A stretch of DNA of 64,000 bases from CAWDBV01 sp963800705. GTDB lineage: Bacteria; Actinomycetota; Thermoleophilia; Solirubrobacterales; 70-9. Both the position numbers and the translations under genes were made by a program. Shown one piece after another: positions 1-8,570 of the stretch (positions are counted from its first letter, which is position 1; every line of letters starts with the position of its first letter). The DNA is taken from the NCBI GenBank assembly GCA_963800705.1, contig CAWDBV010000007.1, forward strand, positions 62,001 to 126,000, read 5' to 3'. The notes below the pieces were generated by a model. That model did no database searches. It worked only from the letters and a program-made list of their open reading frames with translations, and had not been told where the DNA came from.

Positions 1-321
1 ATGATCGACATCAGCGACGGGCTCGGCGCCGACGCCGCCCACATCGCGGAGGCCTCGGGGGTCCGGCTCGAGATCGACGCGGATCGCGTCCCGGTCGAGG
101 AAGGAGCGTCGCGCGAGCAGGCGCTCGGCGGCGGCGAGGACTACGAGCTGCTCGTTGCGCTGCCGCCCGACGCGCTCGAGGACGCGAAGGCCGCGGTCGC
201 CGAGACGGGTGTCGAGCTGACCCAGATCGGCGAGGTGGCCGAGGGTTCGGGCTCCTCGCTGCCCGCCGACGGCTTCAAGCACGACATAGGCCACGCGACC
301 CAAGACCCTTCGGATCCCTGA
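1..321 (+). CDS. thiL: Thiamine-monophosphate kinase, C-terminal part (cut by window edge)
   Basis: ThiL phosphorylates thiamine monophosphate to thiamine diphosphate with ATP in the cytoplasm. The window opens on the conserved MIDISDGL motif, which lies mid-protein in ThiL and forms part of the nucleotide/Mg site, and the family motif GGEDYELL follows about 40 residues later. The ATG at position 1 is therefore an internal methionine, and the N-terminal half lies outside the window. The C-terminal end is short and lacks further recognisable features. The assignment rests on these two motifs and their spacing. Confidence 0.85.
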   Translation: MIDISDGLGADAAHIAEASGVRLEIDADRVPVEEGASREQALGGGEDYELLVALPPDALEDAKAAVAETGVELTQIGEVAEGSGSSLPADGFKHDIGHATQDPSDP

Positions 322-421
322 TCCTTGGGAGGCCGAACACTCCTGCTTTGCATTGGAAAGAGGAGGTGCCCCTACTCCTGGAAGCGGTGGCTCCCGCCCG
401 AACCGCGATACTGCGCGGGCG

Positions 422-823
422 ATGTCGGAGGAGAACGTTCGGTTGGCTCGTCAGTACTTCAATGCCTTCAACGAGCATGGACTCGTTGGAACCGAGGACC
501 TCAGGCATCCGGATATTGAGTTGGTCGACCCGCCCAACTTTCCCGACGCCGACCGACATGTGGGGGAGGCTGCCGTCCGGAAGGCGATCGAGAGCTACAT
601 GACCGTGGGGTGGGACGGTCAATTTCGAGCGCCGGAGTATCTCGATGCGGGAGAGGAAGTCGTGATCGTCTGGCGGATGAAGGGTCGCAGCGCCCACGGG
701 GGAGGCTTACCCATGGAGGGTACGCTCGCTCACGTCTGCCGCTTCGAGGACGGAAAGCTGCGCCGAACCAGGCAGTTCATGAGTAGGGCGGAAGCCCTCG
801 AAGCCGCCGGTCTGTCGGAGTAG
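422..823 (+). CDS. NTF2/SnoaL-like small protein
   Basis: A 133-residue protein of the NTF2-like (SnoaL-type cone) fold. Its pattern is typical of the family: an N-terminal helix with xxARxYFxAFN, HPDIELVDP in the first strand region, and a C-terminal VCRFEDGKLRRTRQF strand pair. These proteins are often small hydrolases, isomerases or ligand binders, and the substrate here cannot be read. The frame is open from a TTG at 353, but the family N-terminus begins at the ATG at 422. An AGGAGG lies well upstream (361-366), too far to drive 422, so initiation is uncertain. Two further NTF2-like proteins occur near 43 kb. Confidence 0.75.
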   Translation: MSEENVRLARQYFNAFNEHGLVGTEDLRHPDIELVDPPNFPDADRHVGEAAVRKAIESYMTVGWDGQFRAPEYLDAGEEVVIVWRMKGRSAHGGGLPMEGTLAHVCRFEDGKLRRTRQFMSRAEALEAAGLSE

Positions 824-828
824 CCCCT

Positions 829-2643
829 CTATGGGCTATCCGGGAAACGAAACGGTGCTCCGCTGTCGACCTGCGGCTCGGGCGCGGCATCCGGCGCTTC
901 GGGCTTCGGGTCCGGAGTGGCGGCCTGGTCGGGCTTGGGCCGGCGGCGCACCGTGATCTCGGGCGGTTCGGCCACGATCCGCGAGCGGGCGAGGGTGAGC
1001 GCCGCGAGCGCGCAGCCCGCGAGCACGCACCCGAGCGCCGCGAGCGCGAAGCTGATCTGTCCGTCGCCGAGCAGGATCAGCAGCTGCCAGGGCACCTCCC
1101 ATCCGACCTCGAGGCGGTTTGCGAGCAGTGCGACCGCGGCGATCACCGGCGCCAGCCCGAGCAGCGTGATCGCGGTCGCGAGCAGCGACCCGACCGCGGT
1201 CGACTCGGAGATCAGCAGCAGCGACGCGTGCAGCGCGGGCGCCAGCAGCAGTGCCAGATACGGGTCGGCGACCCAGACCCCGATCCCGGTGAGAGCGATC
1301 AGCGCCACGCAGACCGGCGCCGCGGCGCTCGCGGCGCGGATCGGCGGCGTGCGCAGCGGGCGGACGAAGATGATCCCGGCGACGATCACGACGGCGATCA
1401 ACCCCATCGCGACCTGGCCGCGGGTGCCGGGGGGATAGCGCGCCGGGTCGTATGGGAACTCGGGGGTCGGGATCAAGCCGACGAGCCCGAAGATGTAGGT
1501 GAGCAGCAGCGCGGCGAGGAAGGGCAGCGTCCGCCCCGCTACCCAGCCGAGCGAGTGGCGCACCCGGTCGGGGCTCCGGAGCGCTCTCGCCATCGCGTCG
1601 AAGGCGACCAGGAAGAGCGGCAGGATGAGCAGCAGCGCCACGGTCGAGATCGCCCAGCCGGGCATCAGGTTGCCGGCGAGCCCGATGTAGACGCCCGGGC
1701 CGTGCTCGAGCTCGGCCGGCGAGCTGTCGAGCGCGAGCATCGTTCCGAGAGCGGCGCGGCCGAACTGCCCGAGCGAGGTAGAGGAGATGTCGTTGAGCTC
1801 GTCGTCGTCGGGCTCCGGCGGCAACTCGCCCGAAGAGCTGATCCGGATCGCGTCGATGCCGGTCTCGATCAACGGCGCCTGCTCGCCGAGCCCCGACGGG
1901 ATCGCGAGCCGCGAGAGCTCGGAGAAGACCGATTGGTCGGAGGGAACGCGTTTGGTCTCATCGGTGATCGCCTTCGCAGCGGTCTCGGAGAGCTCGATCG
2001 AGGTCGACTGCGGGCCCGCGGACCACGGGATCAGAGTCGGCTGGCGCTGGACCCGCGCCGCCGGCTGGCTGAGGACGACGATCGCGTCGACGCGGTCGAT
2101 GTCGCTGTAGCCGTCGGCAAAGCGCCGCGCGCCCTCGGCACCGAGCTCCGAGCCGTCGGTGGAGACGAAAACGAGCGTCTTGGTGTGGGTGGAACCGCCG
2201 AAGCCGGAGGCGATCTCGAGTAGCGAGGCGGTCGAGGCGAGCGCGGTCGCCTGCCCGGGGCCCCGGGCGACGTCCCGCCCGGCCATCAGCACAACCTGGC
2301 GCTCGGACTGCCCGGGAAGCGTCGCGATCACGTTTCGCATCTCGGCGTCCTCGCCGTCGAACTCGGCCGAGAACTCCTGCTGGGAGATCTCCGAGCCGCC
2401 TATCTGTCCAAGCCGCTGGGCCACCTGATCGGCGAGCGTGAGGTCGGAATCGCTGCCCGGCTTCGGCTCCGGCGCGAGCTTCGCGAGCTCGCGCGTCAAC
2501 CCTGCCGCGCGCGTGCCGTCGAAGGCGTCGGGGGCGATCGCCGCCGTGCGCCCCTCGGGGATCGACTGCAGCGAGAACATCGCCACGCCGATCGCCACCA
2601 GGGCGAGCGGGATCGTGGCGCGGTATATGCGGAGATTGATCAC
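829..2643 (-). CDS. Polytopic membrane protein with degenerate M28 peptidase-like domain
   Basis: A 604-residue protein starting at GTG. It has one N-terminal membrane segment (about residues 10-27), an extracytoplasmic domain to about 315, then roughly seven hydrophobic helices (about 320-560) and a Pro-rich cytoplasmic tail. The extracytoplasmic domain aligns by eye with the M28 aminopeptidase core: VVLMAGRD falls where the metal-binding AHYD normally sits, and VFVSTDGSELGAEG where FxxFDGEExGLxGS sits. The first-ligand His is missing, the DNGSG aspartate region reads ATALAS, and the Glu-Glu pair is Ser-Glu, so zinc catalysis looks lost. The architecture resembles Fxna-type membrane M28 proteins. 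It is divergent from the response regulator at 2664, only 20 bp away. Function unknown. Confidence 0.7.
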   Translation of the reverse strand: MINLRIYRATIPLALVAIGVAMFSLQSIPEGRTAAIAPDAFDGTRAAGLTRELAKLAPEPKPGSDSDLTLADQVAQRLGQIGGSEISQQEFSAEFDGEDAEMRNVIATLPGQSERQVVLMAGRDVARGPGQATALASTASLLEIASGFGGSTHTKTLVFVSTDGSELGAEGARRFADGYSDIDRVDAIVVLSQPAARVQRQPTLIPWSAGPQSTSIELSETAAKAITDETKRVPSDQSVFSELSRLAIPSGLGEQAPLIETGIDAIRISSSGELPPEPDDDELNDISSTSLGQFGRAALGTMLALDSSPAELEHGPGVYIGLAGNLMPGWAISTVALLLILPLFLVAFDAMARALRSPDRVRHSLGWVAGRTLPFLAALLLTYIFGLVGLIPTPEFPYDPARYPPGTRGQVAMGLIAVVIVAGIIFVRPLRTPPIRAASAAAPVCVALIALTGIGVWVADPYLALLLAPALHASLLLISESTAVGSLLATAITLLGLAPVIAAVALLANRLEVGWEVPWQLLILLGDGQISFALAALGCVLAGCALAALTLARSRIVAEPPEITVRRRPKPDQAATPDPKPEAPDAAPEPQVDSGAPFRFPDSP

Positions 2644-2651
2644 CGTTTGCC

Positions 2652-2657
2652 TAACCT
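2652..2657 (+). promoter_or_regulatory. -10 box of the response-regulator operon (leaderless type)
   Basis: TAACCT ends 6 nt before the ATG at 2664, so transcription would begin at or next to the start codon. No Shine-Dalgarno sequence is present. It lies in the 20-bp gap between divergent genes. Confidence 0.45.
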
Positions 2658-2663
2658 CTCAGC

Positions 2664-3371
2664 ATGGCCCGGGATGGAGCCAAGATTCTGCTCGTCGACG
2701 ACGAACAGGCGGTGCAGACACTGCTCACCTACCCCCTGCGCAAGGAAGGCTACGAGGTGGTCGTCGCCACGGACGGGCAGGAGGCGCTTGATCGTTTCGC
2801 GGAGCATCGTTTTGACCTCGTCGTACTCGACATCATGCTTCCGAAGCTCGACGGGATCGAGGTTTGCCGCCGGCTTCGCACCCGCAGCCAGGTGCCGATC
2901 ATCATGCTGACCGCCAAGGGGGACGAGGTCGACAAGGTGGTCGGCCTCGAAATGGGCGCCGACGACTACATCACGAAACCGTTCTCGGTGCGCGAGTTCC
3001 GAAGCCGGGTGAAGGCGGCCCTGCGGCGGGGGAGGATGGCCGGCGATGCCGGCGCCGAGGAGCCGATCGTGGCCGGGGAGCTCGAGATCGACTTCGAGCG
3101 CCGATCGACCCGGGTCCGCGGCGCCGCAGTGACCCTGACCTACGTCGAGTTCGAGATTCTCGCCGCGCTCGCCGGGGCTCCCGGGCGGGTGCAGAGCCGC
3201 GAGTCGCTGCTCGAGCAGGTCTGGGGCGACTCGACCTACCGCGACCCGCGTACCGTCGACGTCCACATCCGCCACCTGCGCGAGAAGCTCGAGCACGACC
3301 CGCGCAACCCCGAGTACCTGTTCACGGTCCGCGGCGTCGGCTACCGCTTCCGCGACTCCGACCATGAGTAG
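2664..3371 (+). CDS. OmpR/PhoB-family response regulator
   Basis: A 235-residue two-component response regulator. The receiver domain (1-120) has the acidic pair D12/D13, phospho-acceptor D56 in VVLDIMLP, switch residue T83 and K105 in KPF. The C-terminal winged helix (about 135-232) carries the OmpR-type VDVHIRHLREKLE recognition helix and the terminal VRGVGYRF wing. It is the first gene of an operon with the histidine kinase, whose ATG at 3364 overlaps its last codons, and with the HtrA-like protease. That context suggests an envelope-stress regulator of the MprA or CseB kind, but the regulon is unknown. Confidence 0.93.
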   Translation: MARDGAKILLVDDEQAVQTLLTYPLRKEGYEVVVATDGQEALDRFAEHRFDLVVLDIMLPKLDGIEVCRRLRTRSQVPIIMLTAKGDEVDKVVGLEMGADDYITKPFSVREFRSRVKAALRRGRMAGDAGAEEPIVAGELEIDFERRSTRVRGAAVTLTYVEFEILAALAGAPGRVQSRESLLEQVWGDSTYRDPRTVDVHIRHLREKLEHDPRNPEYLFTVRGVGYRFRDSDHE

Positions 3372-4791
3372 CCTCCGCAACCGGCTCGTCCTCCTGATCT
3401 TCGCGATCACCGCGGCCGCGGTCGGTTTCGTCTACCTCTACGTCGTCCCGCAGCTCGAGTCGAGCCTCACGGCCGAGAAGCTGCGCCGGCTCGAGGACCA
3501 GGGCGCTGAGCAGCTCCCGAACCTCGAGCGGGCGCTCGCCGAGCGCCGCACGCAGCCCGAAGTCGCCGAGCTCGTCCGCCAGATCGGCCAGCAGACCGAC
3601 TCGAGGGTGACGCTGCTCGGGGTAACCAACGGCGAGCCGAGCTTCGTGATCGCCGACTCGACCTCGGACTCGACCGCGATCGAGTCCGGCTACGCGCCCG
3701 CGACGGCCGCCGTGGAAACCGGGCGGATCGCCTCAGGCGTAGAGTCGCTGTCGGGCGAGAGCGTCGGCACCTCAGCGGTGCCGGTCAACGCCCTCGACGG
3801 AGAGCCCGCCTGGGCCGCGGTCTTCTCCTCGCCGCTCGACGAGGTCAGCGACAACGTCGGGCTGATCCAGCGCCAGATCCTGATCGCCGGCGTGATCGCG
3901 CTCGCCGCCGCGCTCGTCGCCGGGTTCTTCTCGGCGCGGGCCCTCTCGCAGCGCCTCGGCCGCCTGCGCCGCGCCGCCGAGCAGGTCGCCGAGGGCGAGT
4001 TCACACACGAGATCCCGGTCGACTCCCAGGACGAGATCGGCCAGCTGGCGATGAGCTTCAACGAGATGCAGCGGCGGCTGGCGCGCCTCGATAGCGCCCG
4101 CAAGCAGTTCATCGCCAACGCTTCGCACGAGCTCCGCACTCCGATCTTCTCGCTCGGCGGCTTCGTCGAGCTGCTCGAGCACGATGACCCGGACGCGGCT
4201 GCGCGCGAACAGTTCGTGCAGACCATGCGCCAACAGGTCGAGCGGCTGCAGAAGCTGACCACCGACCTGCTCGACCTCTCGCAGCTCGATGCCGATGCAA
4301 TGCAGATCAACCACGAAGACGTAGATCTGGTCGAGATGGCGCGCACGATCGCGCTCGAGTTCCGCCCCGCCGCGCGCCAACGCGACTCGAAGCTCGAGCT
4401 GCGCTCTTCCGACGAACCGGTCTACGCGCGCTGCGATCCGGGTCGGGCCGCGCAGATCACCCGTATCCTGCTCGACAATGCGCTCACCCATACCCCACCG
4501 GGAACGAAAGTCACCGTGACCGCGACGCAGACGGCGGACGCCGCCGAGCTCGTCGTCGGAGACGAGGGCGGGGGCATCGAGCGGCGCTCAGCCGATCGGG
4601 TCTTCGACCGCTTCTACACGGGCGACAGCACCGGAGGGCCGGGGCTGGGGCTCGCGATCGCCCGCGAGCTCGCCGAGCGAATGGACGGTGCGCTGCAGCT
4701 GGTCTCCGAGCGCGGATTCACGGCTTTCACTCTGCGGCTTCCGCTCTCCTCACCGACCGGCGAGAGGACCGAGGCGGGGGCCACCGCGTGA
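3364..4791 (+). CDS. Membrane sensor histidine kinase
   Basis: A 475-residue HAMP-type sensor kinase, the presumed partner of the upstream response regulator. TM1 spans about residues 7-28, an extracytoplasmic sensor domain 30-168, TM2 about 171-192, then HAMP to about 245. The HisKA dimerisation domain has phospho-acceptor H255 in NASHELRTP. The HATPase_c domain carries the N box (LLDNALTHTP), the G1 box (GDEGGGI), a short F box and the G2 box (GPGLGLAIA). The start overlaps the regulator by 8 nt, and the stop overlaps the HtrA-like gene by 4 nt (GTGA), indicating translational coupling. The signal sensed is unknown. Confidence 0.93.
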   Translation: MSSLRNRLVLLIFAITAAAVGFVYLYVVPQLESSLTAEKLRRLEDQGAEQLPNLERALAERRTQPEVAELVRQIGQQTDSRVTLLGVTNGEPSFVIADSTSDSTAIESGYAPATAAVETGRIASGVESLSGESVGTSAVPVNALDGEPAWAAVFSSPLDEVSDNVGLIQRQILIAGVIALAAALVAGFFSARALSQRLGRLRRAAEQVAEGEFTHEIPVDSQDEIGQLAMSFNEMQRRLARLDSARKQFIANASHELRTPIFSLGGFVELLEHDDPDAAAREQFVQTMRQQVERLQKLTTDLLDLSQLDADAMQINHEDVDLVEMARTIALEFRPAARQRDSKLELRSSDEPVYARCDPGRAAQITRILLDNALTHTPPGTKVTVTATQTADAAELVVGDEGGGIERRSADRVFDRFYTGDSTGGPGLGLAIARELAERMDGALQLVSERGFTAFTLRLPLSSPTGERTEAGATA

Positions 4792-6011
4792 GGGCGAGGA
4801 CATGGCTCATCGCGGCGCTGCTCTGCGCCGTCGCTCTGATCGCGGCCGGCTGCGGCAGCGATGACGACGAGGGCAGCGGCTCCGAGACGGTCACCGAGGT
4901 CCAGACGCCGACCGAGGAAGAGGGCGGCAGCGCCGAGGAGGTCGTAATCGACGCCTCGAACGGCAACTTCGACCCCGAGGCGATCTACAAGAAGGTCTCT
5001 CCCGGCGTGGTCACCGTGATCTCACTGCTCGGCGAGAGCGCCGACCCGCTCGGGCTCGGCGGCGGCGGCGGCGCCGGCCAGGGCTCGGGCTTCGTGATCA
5101 GCGACGAGGGCGAGATCCTCACCAACGCCCACGTCGTCACCACCGGCGGCAAGGCGACAACGGGCGGCGGTCCGGTCGAGGAGGCGAAGCAGGTCTTCGT
5201 CGAGTTCGGCGACAACAACCGGGTCGAGGCCGAGGTCGTCGGCGTGGACCCCGACTCGGACGTCGCGCTGATCAAGGTCGAGCCCGCGGACCTCGACATC
5301 GTCCCGGTCGAGCTCTCCGACGGCACCGGCATCAACGTCGGTGCGCCGGTGGCGGCGATCGGGAGCCCGTTCGGCGAGGAGCAGTCGCTCTCGATCGGGG
5401 TCGTCTCGGCGACTGACCGCACGATCCCCTCGCTCACCGACTTCTCGATCGACGGCGCGATCCAGACCGACGCCTCGATCAACCCAGGCAACTCTGGCGG
5501 CCCGCTGCTCAATGCCGAGGGCCAGGTGATTGGCATCAACCAGCAGATCGAGTCGCAGTCGGGCTCCAACGCCGGAGTCGGCTTCGCGGTCCCGATCACC
5601 GCGGTCCGCTACTCGCTCGACCAGCTGCGCGAGAAGGGCGAGGTCGAGTACGCGTTCGTCGGCGTCACCACGCAGAGCGTCTACCCGCAGCTCGCCGAGG
5701 AGCTCGGCCTCGACGTCGAGTCGGGGGCGCTGGTCTCCGAGGTCGTGGACGACAGCCCCGCCGGCAAGGCCGGGATCAAGGGCGGCGGCGACGAGACCCG
5801 CTTCCAGGGCGTTCCGGTCGAGAAGGGCGGCGACGTGATCGTCGCCATCGACGGCAAGCCGGTCACCTCCTCGAGCGACGTGGCGCGGCTGATCGCCTCG
5901 CGCCGCCCGGGCGAGACGGTCACCTTCGAGGTCGTCCGCGACGGCGAGCACCAGGACATCGACGTGAAGCTCGAGGCTCGCCCCGAGAAGCCCTCCTCGC
6001 CCGAGGAGTAG
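4788..6011 (+). CDS. HtrA/DegP-like serine protease lipoprotein with PDZ domain
   Basis: A 407-residue trypsin-like protease. An N-terminal lipoprotein signal ends in AAGC with lipidated C22, so the protein should sit on the outer face of the membrane. An acidic linker is followed by the protease domain with the full triad H115 (TNAHVV), D158 (SDVALIKV) and S236 (GNSGGPL). A PDZ domain (about 290-395) contains the usual VIVAIDGKPV strand. It is translationally coupled to the kinase by a GTGA overlap, as in other actinobacterial RR-HK-HtrA operons where the protease is part of the envelope-stress response. Triad and PDZ are intact, so it is expected to be active. Confidence 0.93.
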   Translation: MRARTWLIAALLCAVALIAAGCGSDDDEGSGSETVTEVQTPTEEEGGSAEEVVIDASNGNFDPEAIYKKVSPGVVTVISLLGESADPLGLGGGGGAGQGSGFVISDEGEILTNAHVVTTGGKATTGGGPVEEAKQVFVEFGDNNRVEAEVVGVDPDSDVALIKVEPADLDIVPVELSDGTGINVGAPVAAIGSPFGEEQSLSIGVVSATDRTIPSLTDFSIDGAIQTDASINPGNSGGPLLNAEGQVIGINQQIESQSGSNAGVGFAVPITAVRYSLDQLREKGEVEYAFVGVTTQSVYPQLAEELGLDVESGALVSEVVDDSPAGKAGIKGGGDETRFQGVPVEKGGDVIVAIDGKPVTSSSDVARLIASRRPGETVTFEVVRDGEHQDIDVKLEARPEKPSSPEE

Positions 6012-6016
6012 GCACC

Positions 6017-6976
6017 GTGATCAGGGAGCTGGCGCTCGAGCTTGCCGTCGCGCTGCGCGAGGAGGTGCTCCCGGAGCTCGGTAGCCATGGCGGACGCGCC
6101 CATGTTGGGAGGGCACAAGGTATTGGCCGAGATCACAGCTCCAAATCAGTTCCTGGTGAGGACGCCGGGGGCGACGTCACGTTTGCAATCGACGAGCGCG
6201 CCGAAACCTTCATGGAGGCCTGGCTCGCCGAGCGCGCCCCCGGCGTCGCGTTCTACTCCGAGGACCGCGGCATGGTCGACCCCTCGGGCGGAGAGGCCGA
6301 GTGGGTGCTGGTCGTCGATCCGATCGACGGCACCCGCCCGGCGATGGCGGGGTTCGAGTCCTGCTGCGTATCGATCGCCGCCGCGAAGCTCACCGGGGAG
6401 CCGACGATGGCCGACGTCGAGGTCGGAGCCGTGGTCGAGATCAAGAGCGGCGAGCGGTTCCTGAGCGAGCGCGGAGCCGGGGTCGCCCCTGAGCCGCGGC
6501 TCTCGCCGACCACCGAGATCGAGCGGATGATGTGGACCTACGGCCTCCGCGGCCGCCCGGCGAAGATCCTGATCGGAGTGCTCGAGGAGCTGATCGACCG
6601 CTCCTCGGTCGGGGGCGCGAGCTTCGACCTCGGCTCGGCGAGCTACGACATGACGCGGATCGCGACCGGGCAGCTCGACGCCTACATCGAGCCCGGGCCG
6701 CGGATCGTCGAGGAGGTCCCCGGCGCGAAGGAGGAGTTCGAGCGCGTCGGCGGCGGCGCGATCCTCAACAACACCCCCTACGACATCGCCGCCTCGGCGC
6801 TGCACCTGAAGGAGGCCGGGGCGATCGTCACCGACGCCTGGGGGCGGCCGCTCGACGACCGGCCGCTGCTCGGCTCGGGCCCGAGCTTTCAGATGTCGTG
6901 CGTGGCGGCCGCAAACGCGGAGCTGCACGTGGAGATCCTTGCTTCGATCGAGCGCGGTATGAAAGAGCTTCAGTAG
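6017..6976 (+). CDS. Inositol monophosphatase-family protein
   Basis: A 319-residue member of the IMPase/FIG superfamily of Mg-dependent sugar and inositol phosphatases. The metal-binding acidic residues are present: the SED of the first motif (FYSEDRG, about residues 79-85) and DPIDGTRPAMAG (about 101-112), where Asp-x-x-Asp-Gly-Thr coordinates two metals. The C-terminal aspartate region is weaker (GSASYDMTRIATG), so the exact substrate is uncertain: myo-inositol-1-phosphate, histidinol phosphate or a bisphosphate are all possible. The GTG start follows the HtrA stop by 5 nt, with GAGGAG just upstream, which places it at the end of the operon. Confidence 0.8.
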   Translation: MIRELALELAVALREEVLPELGSHGGRAHVGRAQGIGRDHSSKSVPGEDAGGDVTFAIDERAETFMEAWLAERAPGVAFYSEDRGMVDPSGGEAEWVLVVDPIDGTRPAMAGFESCCVSIAAAKLTGEPTMADVEVGAVVEIKSGERFLSERGAGVAPEPRLSPTTEIERMMWTYGLRGRPAKILIGVLEELIDRSSVGGASFDLGSASYDMTRIATGQLDAYIEPGPRIVEEVPGAKEEFERVGGGAILNNTPYDIAASALHLKEAGAIVTDAWGRPLDDRPLLGSGPSFQMSCVAAANAELHVEILASIERGMKELQ

Positions 6977-6982
6977 CGGCGC

Positions 6983-6988
6983 TACCCT
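6983..6988 (+). promoter_or_regulatory. -10 box of the beta-helix protein gene
   Basis: TACCCT ends 9 nt before the ATG at 6998. This spacing gives a 5' leader of at most a few bases and no ribosome-binding site. Confidence 0.4.
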
Positions 6989-6997
6989 GTTAAGACG

Positions 6998-8518
6998 ATG
7001 TTTGGCATCAGGGGACCGAAAGCGTGGGTTTCGGCGCTTTTCCTGGCGGGGGCGATGACGGCGCTCTCGAGCGCGCCGGCGCTCGCCGACGTGCTCCCAG
7101 TCTTCAGCCCGGCGAACTCGGGTCCGGGGTCGCTGCGCGACCAGATCGCCGCCGCCGATCCGCTCGACACGGTCTTGATCGACGCCGGCGTCAACCCGGC
7201 GTTGACCGCCGACATCAACGTCGACAAGAGCATCACGATCCAGGGACAGGGCGCCGGCGCGACGACGATCAGCGCTGGGAGCAACCGCCACTTCGACATC
7301 GGCTTCATGTCCGCCGGGAAGGTGATCACGATCACCGACCTGACGATCACCGAGGGCGATCCCCCCGCCGGTTCTGCCGCCGGCGCGATCCGCAACACCG
7401 ACTCGACCCTGAACCTCGAGCGCGTCGCGCTTGTCGGCAACGATGCCGGCGACGGAGCCGACGGCGACCCCCCGGGCAACGGCGGAAGCGGCGGCGCGAT
7501 CCAGAGCTCGGGCACCGTCAACGTGATCGACTCGACGATCGCGGGCAATTCGGCAGGCCGGGGAGGAGATGCTGACTCCCTGAGCAGCACCGGGGGGTCG
7601 GGGGGGAACGGCGGTGGCATCTACAACGGGGGCGGCGACGTGACGATCACGGACTCGACCATTTCCGGGAACTTCGCGGGCGGCGGCGGCGCCGGAGGGA
7701 TGACATCTGTCGGGGGCAGCGCGCCGGGTCCCGGCGGCAACGGCGGCGGCATCTACCACGTCGGCATCGGCGAGCTGAAGCTCACCAACGTGACGCTCTT
7801 CGACAACCGGGCGGGGAATGTGAGCGGCGTCGGCGATATCACCGCCGACGTCGCGGGCGGCGACGGCGGCGGGCTGCTGCTCGCGGCGGACACCGCGATC
7901 GCCCACGCGACGATCACCGGCAACCGAGCCGGCACCGGGAGCGGCAGTGATGCCCAACAAGGCGACGGCGGCGGGATCCGGGTCTCGGGCGCCCCGAGCC
8001 CCGCCCTGGTGCGAAGCAGCATCGTCGCCCTCAACACCGTCCCGTCGGGCGGCTCGGGGCCGAACTGCAACCCGGCTGCGAGCGTCACCGACGGCGGCCA
8101 CAACTTCGACTTCCCGGCCGGCGGCGGCTGCCCGGGGCCGTTCAGGACCGTCGACCCGATGTTCGCCCCCGCAGGCCTAGCCGACAACGGCGGGCCGACG
8201 CTGACGATTGGGCTGCTCGCAGGCAGCGAGGCGGTCGACGCCGTCCCTGTTGCCGACTGCGACGTAGCCGACGGAGGCGGCGGACAGACGCTGTTTGCCG
8301 ACCAGCGCGGCTTCATTCGTCCGACGGGTCCGGCATGCGACGCGGGAGCATTCGAGCTGCAGCCACCTCCGCCCGGCGTCCCGGTTCTTCCGGCCCTCCC
8401 TGCGGCGGCTGCACCCGCGGGGAACCCGCAGTGCGCGTCGCTACGCGCGAAGCTGAAGAAGGCAAAGAAAAAGAAGAAGCGCAAGATTCGCAGGCGGCTT
8501 CGGGCGCTCGGCTGCTGA
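6998..8518 (+). CDS. Secreted right-handed beta-helix protein with Lys-rich tail
   Basis: A 506-residue exported protein. A signal peptide (about 1-31, cut after APALA) precedes a repetitive Gly/Asn/Thr-rich body with recurring ITDSTISGN, VNVIDSTIAGN and ALVRSSIVALN rungs, the signature of parallel beta-helix repeats. The final repeats (ADNGGPTLTIGLL, AVD, DQRGFIRP, CDAGAFE) are those of choice-of-anchor-Q proteins. The end is a Lys/Arg-rich stretch (AKLKKAKKKKKRK and on to the terminal Cys). Such helices often bind or cleave polysaccharides, but no catalytic motif is evident. The tail is shared in type with four other exported proteins in this window. Confidence 0.75.
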   Translation: MFGIRGPKAWVSALFLAGAMTALSSAPALADVLPVFSPANSGPGSLRDQIAAADPLDTVLIDAGVNPALTADINVDKSITIQGQGAGATTISAGSNRHFDIGFMSAGKVITITDLTITEGDPPAGSAAGAIRNTDSTLNLERVALVGNDAGDGADGDPPGNGGSGGAIQSSGTVNVIDSTIAGNSAGRGGDADSLSSTGGSGGNGGGIYNGGGDVTITDSTISGNFAGGGGAGGMTSVGGSAPGPGGNGGGIYHVGIGELKLTNVTLFDNRAGNVSGVGDITADVAGGDGGGLLLAADTAIAHATITGNRAGTGSGSDAQQGDGGGIRVSGAPSPALVRSSIVALNTVPSGGSGPNCNPAASVTDGGHNFDFPAGGGCPGPFRTVDPMFAPAGLADNGGPTLTIGLLAGSEAVDAVPVADCDVADGGGGQTLFADQRGFIRPTGPACDAGAFELQPPPPGVPVLPALPAAAAPAGNPQCASLRAKLKKAKKKKKRKIRRRLRALGC

Positions 8519-8558
8519 TCTCGGCGGCCCCAGCCGCCGGCCTCACGCACAAGATCAG

Positions 8559-8564
8559 TAGTTT
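8559..8564 (+). promoter_or_regulatory. -10 box of the GT4 glycosyltransferase gene
   Basis: TAGTTT ends 6 nt before the ATG at 8571, with no Shine-Dalgarno sequence between. This is a leaderless arrangement. Confidence 0.45.
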
Positions 8565-8570
8565 GCGCCG

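Noticed and set aside
6017..6200. Possible frameshift near the N-terminus of the IMPase-family gene
   Set aside because: The N-terminal sequence is unusual, but the frame is continuous into GGDVTFAIDE and the family's metal motifs, so no frameshift is needed.
7436..7950. Gly-rich repeats considered as a PE-PGRS-like protein
   Set aside because: The Gly/Asn loops alternate with regular beta-helix rungs and there is no PE domain; a beta-helix surface protein explains it.
6146..8101. A 651-codon minus-strand frame over the IMPase and beta-helix genes
   Set aside because: Arg/Asp-rich low-information sequence opposite two recognisable proteins.
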